From contig NZ_KQ947989.1 in assembly GCF_001513975.1 (NCBI RefSeq), forward strand, positions 612,432-676,431: a stretch of 64,000 bases of DNA, read 5' to 3'. Numbering within the stretch: the stretch's first letter is position 1; each line of letters starts with the position of its first letter. A program made the position numbers and the translations under genes. This DNA comes from Streptomyces curacoi. GTDB taxonomy: Bacteria; Actinomycetota; Actinomycetes; Streptomycetales; Streptomycetaceae. Shown piece by piece: positions 26,787 to 34,223 of the stretch. The notes under the pieces are model-generated. The model was not told where the DNA came from, did not search any database, and saw only the letters and a program-made list of their open reading frames with translations.

Positions 26787-27296
26787 TCAGATCTCCTTGA
26801 CGTACTCGAACGGCTCGCGGCAGGCGCGGCAGCGCCACAGCGCCTTGCAGGAGGTGGCGGCGAAGCGGGAGGTCTCCTCGGTGTCCGCCGAACCGCAGCG
26901 CGGGCAGGCCACCGCCTGCCGGGTGGGTGACAGCACGAGCGGGACGGGGCCGCCGCGCGGTGCGGGCGCGGGCGGGGCGATGCCGTGCTCGGCGAGCTTG
27001 CGGCGGCCGGCCGGGGTGATCCAGTCGCTGGTCCACGGCGGATCGAGGACGGTACGGATCTCCACGCGCGGGTAACCCGCCTCACGCAGTCGCGCCGACA
27101 CGTCCGCCCGCATCTCGGCCATGGCCGGACAGCCCGAGTAGGTCGGCGTCAGGCTCGCGACGACGGTGCCGTCCTCGGTCGTCTCCACGCTCCGCAGGAC
27201 GCCCAGGTCGGCCAGGGTGAGCATGGGCAGCTCGGGGTCCGGCACCTGTTCGGCGATGCGCCGGGCGCGCCGGGGGTCGAGCGACGTGATCACCAT
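26787..27296 (-). CDS. paaD: 1,2-phenylacetyl-CoA epoxidase subunit PaaD (Fe-S maturation)
   Basis: A 169-residue protein with an N-terminal MIP18/DUF59 domain (VPDPELPMLTLADLGVLRSVE, LTPTYSGCPAMAEMRADVSARL, VLDPPWTSDWITPAGRRKL) and a C-terminal zinc-ribbon-like segment (CPRCGSADTEE, CKALWRCRAC). PaaD is needed for the active epoxidase complex, probably for iron-sulfur assembly. The ATG at 27296 overlaps the paaC stop by 7 nt; the frame is open far upstream, but that is inside paaC. Confidence 0.93.
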   Translation of the reverse strand: MVITSLDPRRARRIAEQVPDPELPMLTLADLGVLRSVETTEDGTVVASLTPTYSGCPAMAEMRADVSARLREAGYPRVEIRTVLDPPWTSDWITPAGRRKLAEHGIAPPAPAPRGGPVPLVLSPTRQAVACPRCGSADTEETSRFAATSCKALWRCRACREPFEYVKEI

Positions 27297-28117
27297 GTCG
27301 CCTCCGGGTGGGCGCGGGCCACGCCCTGCAACTCGGCCAGCAGCGGGGCGAGATGCTGGGTGTGCTCGCCGTGCCGGCCGGATCCGGGCAGCGGGCGGTA
27401 CACGGGCATGGGCAGTCCGGCCGCCTCGGTGACCTGCTTCAGCACCGCGACGACCTCGTCCCGTACGTCGTACGCGGTGAACAACTCGCCCAGGTAGGGG
27501 GCGACTTGCTCCAGGGCCTTGCGCATCCGGCGGTGCGACTCGTCCGTGCCGTCGCCCAGGCGCACCGCCCACTCGGCGGCGTACTGCCGGTGGTAGCTCA
27601 GCTCCTTGACGCCCTTCGCGGCGATGGCCGCCAGCACCGGGTCCGGGTGCGACGCCAGCCGTTCGAAGTGCGCGAGGCGCCAGCTGGCGAGCAGCAGCAG
27701 GCGTACGACGGAGAACGCGAAGTCGCCGTTCGGCAGTTCGGCCAGGCGTACGTTGCGAAAGTCGTCGGCGCCGCGGAAGTAGGCGTAGGCGTCCTCGTCG
27801 CGTCCGGTGCCGTCGACCTGGCCGGCCCGGGAGTAGAGCAGGCGGGCCTGGCCGAGGAGGTCGAGGCCGATGTTGGCCAGGGCGACCTCCTCCTCCAGTT
27901 CGGGGGCGCGGGTGATCCACTCGGCCAGGCGCTGGGCCGAGATCAGGGCGTCGTCGGCCAGCGCGACGCAGACGGCGGCCAGTTCACCGGCGTCGAGCCC
28001 TTCGGGCACGGTGGTGTCCACGCCGTGCAGCGGGTCCTCGAAGCCGGTGCCGTAGGCCCAGCGGGCGTCGTCGTCGTGTCCCTCGGCGAGGGTCAGATAG
28101 ACGTGGTCGTCACTCAT
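27290..28117 (-). CDS. paaC: 1,2-phenylacetyl-CoA epoxidase structural subunit PaaC
   Basis: Non-catalytic ferritin-like partner of PaaA. The 275-residue helical protein shows the expected segments: DDALISAQRLAEWITRAPELEEEVALANIGLDLLGQARLLYSRAG, DEDAYAYFRGADDFRNVRLAELPNGDFAFSVVRLLLLASW, and KGVKELSYHRQYAAEWAVRLGDGTDESHRRMRKAL. It lacks the paired ExxH iron ligands of PaaA, as expected. It lies 10 bp after paaB. Confidence 0.95.
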   Translation of the reverse strand: MSDDHVYLTLAEGHDDDARWAYGTGFEDPLHGVDTTVPEGLDAGELAAVCVALADDALISAQRLAEWITRAPELEEEVALANIGLDLLGQARLLYSRAGQVDGTGRDEDAYAYFRGADDFRNVRLAELPNGDFAFSVVRLLLLASWRLAHFERLASHPDPVLAAIAAKGVKELSYHRQYAAEWAVRLGDGTDESHRRMRKALEQVAPYLGELFTAYDVRDEVVAVLKQVTEAAGLPMPVYRPLPGSGRHGEHTQHLAPLLAELQGVARAHPEATW

Positions 28118-28127
28118 GCCCTCTCCT

Positions 28128-28421
28128 TCAGATGTGCGGGACGTCGTCGGGGATGTCGTAGAACGTGGGGTGGCGGTAGACCTTGTCGGCGCTGGGCGCG
28201 AAGAACGGGTCCTTCTCGTCGCGGGTCGAGGCGGCGATGTGCTCGCTGCGCACCACCCAGATCGAGACGCCCTCGTTGCGCCGGGTGTACAGGTCGCGGG
28301 CGTGGGTGAGCGCCATCCGGTCGTCGGCGGCGTGCAGCGAGCCCACGTGGACGTGGTTCAGTCCGCGCTTGCCGCGCACGAACACCTCGTACAGCGGCCA
28401 GTCCTGCTTCTCGGGGGTCAT
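28128..28421 (-). CDS. paaB: 1,2-phenylacetyl-CoA epoxidase subunit PaaB
   Basis: A 97-residue bridging subunit that links PaaAC heterodimers. The sequence DWPLYEVFVRGKRGLNHVHVGSLHAADDRMALTHARDLYTRRNEGVSIWVVRSEHI is diagnostic. It starts at the ATG overlapping the paaA stop (ATGA); the frame stays open upstream across paaA without coding character. Confidence 0.95.
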   Translation of the reverse strand: MTPEKQDWPLYEVFVRGKRGLNHVHVGSLHAADDRMALTHARDLYTRRNEGVSIWVVRSEHIAASTRDEKDPFFAPSADKVYRHPTFYDIPDDVPHI

Positions 28422-29395
28422 GCCACCGCTCCCTTCTTCGCGCGGGCGGCCTGCTTGGCCGCGTGGGCGGTGGCCGCCTCCCGCACCCAGGCGCCCTCTT
28501 CGTGGGCGCTCCTGCGCCGCTGCATCCGCTGGGCGTTGCACGGGCCGTCGCCCTTGATGACCCGCATCAGCTCGTCCCAGTCGGGGGTGCCGAAGTCGTG
28601 GTGGCCGCGCTCGGCGTTCCAGCGCAGCTCGGGGTCGGGCAGGGTGACGCCGAGCTTCTCGGCCTGCGGGACGGTCATGTCGACGAAGCGCTGGCGCAGT
28701 TCGTCGTTGCTGTGCCGCTTGATCTTCCAGGCCATGGACTGCCCGGAGTTGGGCGAGGCGTCGTCGGGCGGGCCGAACATCATCAGGGACGGCCACCACC
28801 AGCGGTTCACCGCGTCCTGCACCATCTCCCGCTGGGCGTCGGTGCCGCGCATCATCGTCATCAGCAGCTCGTAGCCCTGCCGCTGGTGGAACGACTCCTC
28901 CTTGCAGATCCGCACCATCGCGCGCGCGTACGGCCCGTAGGAGCTGCGGCACAGCGGGACCTGGTTGCAGATCGCGGCGCCGTCCACGAACCAGCCGATC
29001 ACGCCGACGTCGGCGAAGCTCAGCGTCGGGTAGTTGAAGATCGACGAGTACTTCTGGCGGCCCTCGATCAGCCGGTTCGTCAGATCGGCGCGGTCGACGC
29101 CCAGGGTCTCCGCCGCCGAGTACAGGTACAGGCCGTGTCCGGCCTCGTCCTGCACCTTGGCGAAGAGGATCGCCTTGCGGCGCAGGGACGGCGCCTTGGT
29201 GATCCACTCGCCCTCGGGCTGCATGCCGATGATCTCCGAGTGGGCGTGCTGCGCGATCTGGCGGATCAGCGTCTTGCGGTAGCCGTCCGGCATCCAGTCA
29301 CGCGGCTCGATCCGCTGGTCGCGGGCGATCGTCGCGTCGAAGTGCTCCTGTGGGCGCTCCTCGGGCGGTGCCTCGGCGGAGTGTGAAATCGTCAT
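28418..29395 (-). CDS. paaA: 1,2-phenylacetyl-CoA epoxidase catalytic subunit PaaA
   Basis: Diiron oxygenase that epoxidises the ring of phenylacetyl-CoA, the first committed step after CoA ligation. The 325-residue protein carries both carboxylate-His ligand motifs (KVQDEAGHGLYLYSAAE and ICKEESFHQRQGYELL) and the N-terminal RIEPRDWMPDGYRKTLIRQIAQHAHSEIIGMQPEG. It is the first gene of the operon. A TetR-type palindrome lies 17-34 bp upstream of the ATG at 29395. No paaG, paaH, paaJ or paaK gene is in the window. Confidence 0.96.
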   Translation of the reverse strand: MTISHSAEAPPEERPQEHFDATIARDQRIEPRDWMPDGYRKTLIRQIAQHAHSEIIGMQPEGEWITKAPSLRRKAILFAKVQDEAGHGLYLYSAAETLGVDRADLTNRLIEGRQKYSSIFNYPTLSFADVGVIGWFVDGAAICNQVPLCRSSYGPYARAMVRICKEESFHQRQGYELLMTMMRGTDAQREMVQDAVNRWWWPSLMMFGPPDDASPNSGQSMAWKIKRHSNDELRQRFVDMTVPQAEKLGVTLPDPELRWNAERGHHDFGTPDWDELMRVIKGDGPCNAQRMQRRRSAHEEGAWVREAATAHAAKQAARAKKGAVA

Positions 29396-29411
29396 CGATA
29401 CCAGCTTCCCA

Positions 29412-29429
29412 ACCGACCATTCGTTCGGT
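29412..29429. promoter_or_regulatory. Candidate operator of the paa operon
   Basis: ACCGACCATTCGTTCGGT is an interrupted palindrome (ACCGA/TCGGT arms with further symmetry) immediately upstream of paaA. It is flanked by GATACC and GGTATC. The shape fits TetR-family (PaaR-like) repressors that sense phenylacetyl-CoA in actinobacteria; no regulator gene is adjacent. Confidence 0.5.
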
Positions 29430-29480
29430 ATCAGTGTGACGTCTTTCCCGGGCCGGAGCAAGACCCCTTGGACCGACGAA

Positions 29481-29518
29481 AACGGCCCAGGGTACCCGCG
29501 GGGGGTACCTGGGCCGTT
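29481..29518 (-). terminator. Hairpin closing the injection-system operon
   Basis: AACGGCCCAGGGTACC and GGTACCTGGGCCGTT pair over 15 bp with one bulge. It stands 21 bp past the stop of the last injection-system gene and before the paa promoter. Confidence 0.8.
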
Positions 29519-29538
29519 GTCGCCGGAGGCCGTCGGCC

Positions 29539-30426
29539 TCACACGTTGGGCACCTTCAGCTTGTCCCAGCTGACCTTGCCGGGGATGCCGTCCGCGTCCT
29601 TGCCCTTGAAGCCGAGCTTGTGCTGCCAGGCGGCGTAGGAGCGGCGGTCGGCCTCGGTCCACTCCGGGCTCGGCCCCTCCTCGTAGCGGCCGCAGCCCTC
29701 GGCGACCAGGCGGCGCCCCATGGCCGTGATGACCGGGGACTTCTGACCGATGTGGAAGAAGCCGCTGCCCGGGAACGGCTCGTACGTCGGCTTGGGCGCG
29801 GGCTTCGGATCGGGGGTGGGCTCACCGCCCCCGCCGCCCTTCAGTCGCTGCGCTATGCGCTTGCGCATCCCGTCCATGGTGAAGCCGCGCGGGTCCGTCT
29901 TGCCGGGCTGCCACTCCTTGTGGCCGATGACCGAGCGCTCGCTCCAGCCGTGGTGGCGGCAGATCGCGGCCGAGACCTTCTCGATGGCCTCCTTCTGCGC
30001 CTCGGGCCAGGGGTCCTTGCCGTCGCCGAGGTTGATGCACTCGAAGCCGTAGAAGCGCGCGTTGCCGTCGGCGTCGGCCTCGTTGTCGTGCGGCAGCTTC
30101 GACTCGTTGATCACGGCGCGCAGGACGTCGCTGTCGCCCAGCCCGGCGTGGTTGGCGCGGCCGTTGCCGACGAGGTGGACGTGGCCCTTCTTGTCGATGA
30201 CGCCGTGGCACAGCGGGCCCGGCAGGCCGGAGTAGCCGTTGTAGCAGATGTTCACCGAGGCCTCGGTGCCCTTGGTGACGGTGTGGTGGATCATCACGCC
30301 GTTCACTGGGCCCCAGGGGCCCTTGCTGTTGCGGTTGTGGGTGCGCCAGCTGCGGACCTCGTGGACCGTCAGGCCCTCCGCGCGGAGGATCTCCACCATC
30401 TTGGACGCGCTCAGGGGCTTGGCCAT
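29539..30426 (-). CDS. N-acetylmuramoyl-L-alanine amidase (Amidase_2/PGRP type), last gene of the eCIS cluster
   Basis: Zinc amidase cleaving the MurNAc-L-Ala bond of peptidoglycan. Residues ~25-195 form the domain: GVMIHHTVTKG (Zn ligand among His47/48), GLPGPLCHGVIDKKGHVHLVG, the general-base region FYGFECINLGDG, and GHKEWQPGKTDPRGF (His169 and Asp178 as ligands, Lys176). A Pro/Lys linker precedes a ~85-residue C-terminal region that looks like the wall-binding repeat of streptomycete phage lysins (SPVITAMGRRLVAEGC, WTEADRRSYAAWQHKLGFKGKDADGIPG). No signal peptide is visible. Its ATG overlaps the DUF6519 stop (TAATG). It could open the cell wall for particle exit or entry. Confidence 0.88.
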   Translation of the reverse strand: MAKPLSASKMVEILRAEGLTVHEVRSWRTHNRNSKGPWGPVNGVMIHHTVTKGTEASVNICYNGYSGLPGPLCHGVIDKKGHVHLVGNGRANHAGLGDSDVLRAVINESKLPHDNEADADGNARFYGFECINLGDGKDPWPEAQKEAIEKVSAAICRHHGWSERSVIGHKEWQPGKTDPRGFTMDGMRKRIAQRLKGGGGGEPTPDPKPAPKPTYEPFPGSGFFHIGQKSPVITAMGRRLVAEGCGRYEEGPSPEWTEADRRSYAAWQHKLGFKGKDADGIPGKVSWDKLKVPNV

Positions 30427-31982
30427 TACTCGTCTCCCTCCGCCGCCGCCTCCGCCTCCGCCGTGGTCTGGGACCTCCCGCCCGACGGGTCCTCCGCCAG
30501 CTGCTCCTCGCGGCGGGCCTGTTCCTCCGCCGCGAGCGTCGCCTCGTCCGCGGCCGGGATGCTGCTGGCCAGCGGGTTGAAGGCGAGGCGCAGGTCGACG
30601 GTGCCGTCCTCGCCCTTGACCAGGGCCAGCGGCGCGAAGCTGCGGACGATGCCGGAGGGCCCCTGGAGCAGCGGGCGGCGCGCCGCGTCCGTGGGCCACT
30701 CGACGCTGCCGGTGGCCGTGCGGGCGGGGATGATCCAGTGGTCGCCGGTGCGGTAGGTGGCGCCCTTGGCGAAGTACACCTCGACGCCGTCCTCCAGCGG
30801 CAGCCACTCCCCCTCCGCGACCGGGATCGCGCCGCCCTTCAGCGCGGTCGTACGGCCCTTGCGCCTCGGGCCCTCGTGGTGGTCCCAGCGGCGCAGGAAC
30901 GGGTTGAGGTGTGGCAGCCGCCCGACGGACGGGTCGGGCTCGGCGTTCAGGCGCACCCGGCGGCCCGGCAGGTCCAGCTCCTCGACCCGCAGCAGCGGCA
31001 GTGGCTCCAGGCGGGAGGCGTAGGCGGTGTCGACGAACTCGACGTGGTCGCCGACGTCCAGGTCCAGCTTGTCGTCGTGGCCGAGGGACGCCAACTGCAC
31101 CCAGGTGCCGTCGAGTTCGTCGACCGGGAAGACGACGGAACCGTTCTCGCGGGACCACTTGAAGGTGGCGTCCTTGGCCTCGCCACCCGCGTGGACCTCG
31201 ACGCGGTACAGCTGGTTCTCCGGGCCGCGGTAGCGGGCGTCGGGCTTGACCAGGCAGGGGTCCTCGTCGGCGTGGTCGGGCCGCTCGCTGCGGGCGGCGA
31301 GGCGCGCGGTCGGCGTGGCCTGCCGGCGCGCCCACTTGTCGAAGGCGGCCCGGACGACCTCCTTGGACGGGTTGCTCTCCTCGATCTCCAGCGCGGCGAG
31401 GGAGAGCGGCAGCACCTGCCAGACGACCTTCACGCGGGCGGCGGTGTCCGGCATGGCCGCGCCGAGCGCCACCTCGCGCAGCGCCGGGTCCTCGGCGGCG
31501 GAGACGGCTCGCTCCCAGACCTTCAGGTACACCACGAAGGGCGACTGGGCGGGCGAGGGCAGCCGGTCGCCGGGCTTCTCCGGGTCGCGGAAGCCGTCGG
31601 GCTGGTCCCAGTAGGTCCAGTGGGCGGGCGGGGCGGCGGTGTCCTGCTCCGCGGCGTCCTCCGAGTCCTCGTCCGGGACGGGCACGCCGGGCGCTGGGCG
31701 GGTCGCGTCGCACAGGATGCCGTTGACGTAGTAGCGGCCGCCGTGGATGAAGAGCGTGTCGATCTCGTGCTTGCCGCCCACGTAGTCGATCTTGAAGCCC
31801 GCCGCGTCGCGCGGTCCGCCGTGCCGGCCGATCAGGTCGGCGGCGAGGGTGCGGGCCTGGTGGAGCTGGATCGCGGTCTGCTCGTTGATGTCGGCGTCGA
31901 GCTGGACGCGCCCCTGCTGGGCGATGACCGCCGAGTAGCGCCGCTGCGGGCGGAACGTGAGGCGGGAGAGGTCAGCGTGCAT
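30426..31982 (-). CDS. DUF6519 protein of the injection-system cluster
   Basis: A 518-residue protein beginning MHADLSRLTFRPQRRYSAVIAQQGRVQLDADINEQTAIQLH, the signature of the DUF6519 family often encoded beside contractile-tail baseplate genes. It continues with an all-beta region containing YRGPENQLYRVEVHAGG, FKWSRENGSVVFPVDEL and FVDTAYASRLEPLPLLRVEELDLPGRRVRL. The C-terminus is Glu/Ala-rich and probably disordered. A structural role, such as a fibre or baseplate accessory part, is inferred from context. It sits 54 bp after the tail protein gene, one of the larger gaps in the operon. Confidence 0.75.
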   Translation of the reverse strand: MHADLSRLTFRPQRRYSAVIAQQGRVQLDADINEQTAIQLHQARTLAADLIGRHGGPRDAAGFKIDYVGGKHEIDTLFIHGGRYYVNGILCDATRPAPGVPVPDEDSEDAAEQDTAAPPAHWTYWDQPDGFRDPEKPGDRLPSPAQSPFVVYLKVWERAVSAAEDPALREVALGAAMPDTAARVKVVWQVLPLSLAALEIEESNPSKEVVRAAFDKWARRQATPTARLAARSERPDHADEDPCLVKPDARYRGPENQLYRVEVHAGGEAKDATFKWSRENGSVVFPVDELDGTWVQLASLGHDDKLDLDVGDHVEFVDTAYASRLEPLPLLRVEELDLPGRRVRLNAEPDPSVGRLPHLNPFLRRWDHHEGPRRKGRTTALKGGAIPVAEGEWLPLEDGVEVYFAKGATYRTGDHWIIPARTATGSVEWPTDAARRPLLQGPSGIVRSFAPLALVKGEDGTVDLRLAFNPLASSIPAADEATLAAEEQARREEQLAEDPSGGRSQTTAEAEAAAEGDE

Positions 31983-32036
31983 GAAGGGGGTCCCCCTGGT
32001 TCAGGAAAGTGCGGGAAGGGCTTACGGCGGCGGCGC

Positions 32037-34223
32037 TCATGTCACGAAGAAGATCCCGGCGTCCGTGCCCGCCGGGGTGTACTCCGCGAGCCGTGCCCTG
32101 AGGCCGTCCTCGCGCTGCGGCCGGTAGAGGTCGTGGAAGGCGCCCATCTCGGCTCCGTCGTCCGCGCCGCGCCGGATCTCCTCGGCGCACCGGTCGGCGA
32201 GCAGCCCGTACCAGGGCGTGCCGTACCGCTCGGAGGTGAACAACGGCCTTACGCGACCGGCCTGTTCGGGCCCGGCCAGGTCGGGCTGGCAGCGGTACCG
32301 GCGCGGGGTGCGCGACCCGGTGGGCACGTACGAGTACCGCATGCAGCCGATGCCGCGCCGGGCCACGTGCAGCCTGCCGGTGAGGATCGAGTTCTCGGCG
32401 ATCTTCACGGCGTGGGTGTGGATCTCGCCGATCACGGTCGTGCGGTGCAGATGCAGTACGGCATGCGCGTGCCGGCAGTCCGGTGCGGACAGCGCCTCGC
32501 GGTGGTGACCGGTGGCGTCGAGGATGCTGTCGCGGAGGTGGATGTCGAGGGGTTCCTCGCTCACCTCGTCGCCGATGACCTCGATGGTGCCGAGGACGCT
32601 GTGCTCGATCTGGAGGCAAGCGGTGGTGCGTTCCAGGACGATGCTGGGTTCCTCGGGCGAGTGCGGCTCGCACTCGGGTTCCAGGGACCAGCCGGGGACG
32701 AGCGTGGAGTGCCGTACGACGACCGCGCCCATGGGGCCGGTGACGTTGATGCCGCGTCCGGCGACCAGCAGGCCGTCGAGGACGATGCGGGGACGCTCGT
32801 GCGGGGCGCAGTCCTCCGACACCGCGCGGATGTTGAGGGCGTCGGGGCGGTTGCTGTACCAGTCGAGCAGGCGTATCACCGGGCGGGTGCCCTCGGCGGC
32901 CCGCACTTCCAGGCGGTCGCCGGGGTCGAGGTCGAAGTCCAGCTGCTCCTGGTAGGCGCCGCTGTGCGTGATCTCGATGATGCCGTCGGGGCCGGTCCGG
33001 TCGGCCCGGCGGTCGTGCTGCCAGGCCCGGTAGGCGTCCATGATCTGGCGGTACGGCTGTCCGGGGCCGACGCGGTACACCTCGGCGTCGGGACGGGGCT
33101 CGCGGTCGAGGCGGTCGTACTCGCCGCCGCCCATGTCCGCGGCGGACGCGTAGTGGTAGTCCACCCAGACGCCCTGCCGGGGCGCCGACCGCGACCCGAA
33201 CGCGATCCGGCCGAGCTCCGGGTCCACCGCGACCTGACCACGCTTGGGCCGGTAACGCCAGTCGGTCAGGTCGGCGACCACGATGTCCGACGGCGGTACC
33301 GGCTGGTCCTCGCCGTCGCGCCGGATGACGAGGCTCTTGCCGGGGCCGTAGTAGTCGGCGAGCCGGTCGTGGAGCCGGCGGCGGGTGACGAACGCCGGGA
33401 CGTTGTCGATGGTCGCGATGTGCGTGGGCGACGGCTCCGGGAACGGCTTGGTGACCAGCGGGGTGTCGTTGCCCAGGATCGAGAAGGTGTAGAGGTTGCG
33501 GGCACGGTCGATGCAGTACGCCGGGGACTGCGTGAGCGAGTGCGCCTTCAGCCGCCAGACGAAGAGCGCGACCCCGCCCGGAGTCCAACCACCCTGCCGG
33601 TGGCGGGAGTTCGCGTTGCGGACGTCGACCGTGCGCGCCGTCGCGCCGAAGGGGCCGCCCGCGAGGTCGAGGGCGGAGTTGTCGCGCAGGTCGACGAGAC
33701 GGCCGCGCTCGCCGCGGTTGACGCCTGTGGCGCCGTACAGCTTCACGGGCTGGGTGTGGGACACCTGCCGGGACAGCTCGACGGCGCGGGCGGGCCAGCC
33801 GGTGACCTGCGCGGAGAATTCCTCCAGGAGGTGGAGGGTGCCCTTGCGGCGGCGGCCCGCGACTGTCGCGGCCACGTCGGCGCGCGGGGCGACGGCCTCG
33901 GCGAGGGCGGCACGGCCACCCTCGTGCAGACCGGTCGTCAGGACGCGCTCGTAGCCGGGCAGGGTGCGGTAGCCGACCAGGTCGCCGAGGTACGGCAGCA
34001 CCCAGGGCGCAGCCGTCTCCACGAACAGGTCCTCGTAGCCCTGCTGTACGCCGTCGCGGACCCGGTCGAGCTGCTCGGCGATCACCGCGAGGAGCGCGCG
34101 CAGCGGCTCGCCCTCCTCGGCGTCGCGGAGCAGGTGCCAGCGGGGCAGCAGCGCGGCGAGCCCGTCGGGTTCCCTGGACGCCGTCGCAGGGGCCTGCGTC
34201 TCGAACTGGACGTCCGGGGACAT
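32037..34223 (-). CDS. gpI-like phage tail protein with beta-helix C-terminus (probable fibre/baseplate arm)
   Basis: A 728-residue protein. The N-terminal ~100 residues (LLPRWHLLRDAEEGEPLRALLAVIAEQLDRVRDGVQQGYEDLFVETAAPWVLPYLGDLVGYR) match the tail protein I type that docks on gpJ. After a middle region, residues ~400-680 show parallel beta-helix character (RPRIVLDGLLVAGRGINVTGPMGAVVVRHSTLVPGW, AVLHLHRTTVIGEIHTHAVKIAENSILTGRLHVARRG), as in fibres or receptor-binding parts. The ATG at 34223 overlaps the upstream stop (TGATG). It may determine target binding if the particles act outside the cell. Confidence 0.78.
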   Translation of the reverse strand: MSPDVQFETQAPATASREPDGLAALLPRWHLLRDAEEGEPLRALLAVIAEQLDRVRDGVQQGYEDLFVETAAPWVLPYLGDLVGYRTLPGYERVLTTGLHEGGRAALAEAVAPRADVAATVAGRRRKGTLHLLEEFSAQVTGWPARAVELSRQVSHTQPVKLYGATGVNRGERGRLVDLRDNSALDLAGGPFGATARTVDVRNANSRHRQGGWTPGGVALFVWRLKAHSLTQSPAYCIDRARNLYTFSILGNDTPLVTKPFPEPSPTHIATIDNVPAFVTRRRLHDRLADYYGPGKSLVIRRDGEDQPVPPSDIVVADLTDWRYRPKRGQVAVDPELGRIAFGSRSAPRQGVWVDYHYASAADMGGGEYDRLDREPRPDAEVYRVGPGQPYRQIMDAYRAWQHDRRADRTGPDGIIEITHSGAYQEQLDFDLDPGDRLEVRAAEGTRPVIRLLDWYSNRPDALNIRAVSEDCAPHERPRIVLDGLLVAGRGINVTGPMGAVVVRHSTLVPGWSLEPECEPHSPEEPSIVLERTTACLQIEHSVLGTIEVIGDEVSEEPLDIHLRDSILDATGHHREALSAPDCRHAHAVLHLHRTTVIGEIHTHAVKIAENSILTGRLHVARRGIGCMRYSYVPTGSRTPRRYRCQPDLAGPEQAGRVRPLFTSERYGTPWYGLLADRCAEEIRRGADDGAEMGAFHDLYRPQREDGLRARLAEYTPAGTDAGIFFVT

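Noticed and set aside
24425..26930. Plus-strand open frames across the DyP and paaE genes
   Set aside because: No domain or ribosome site; both are antisense to well-identified enzymes.
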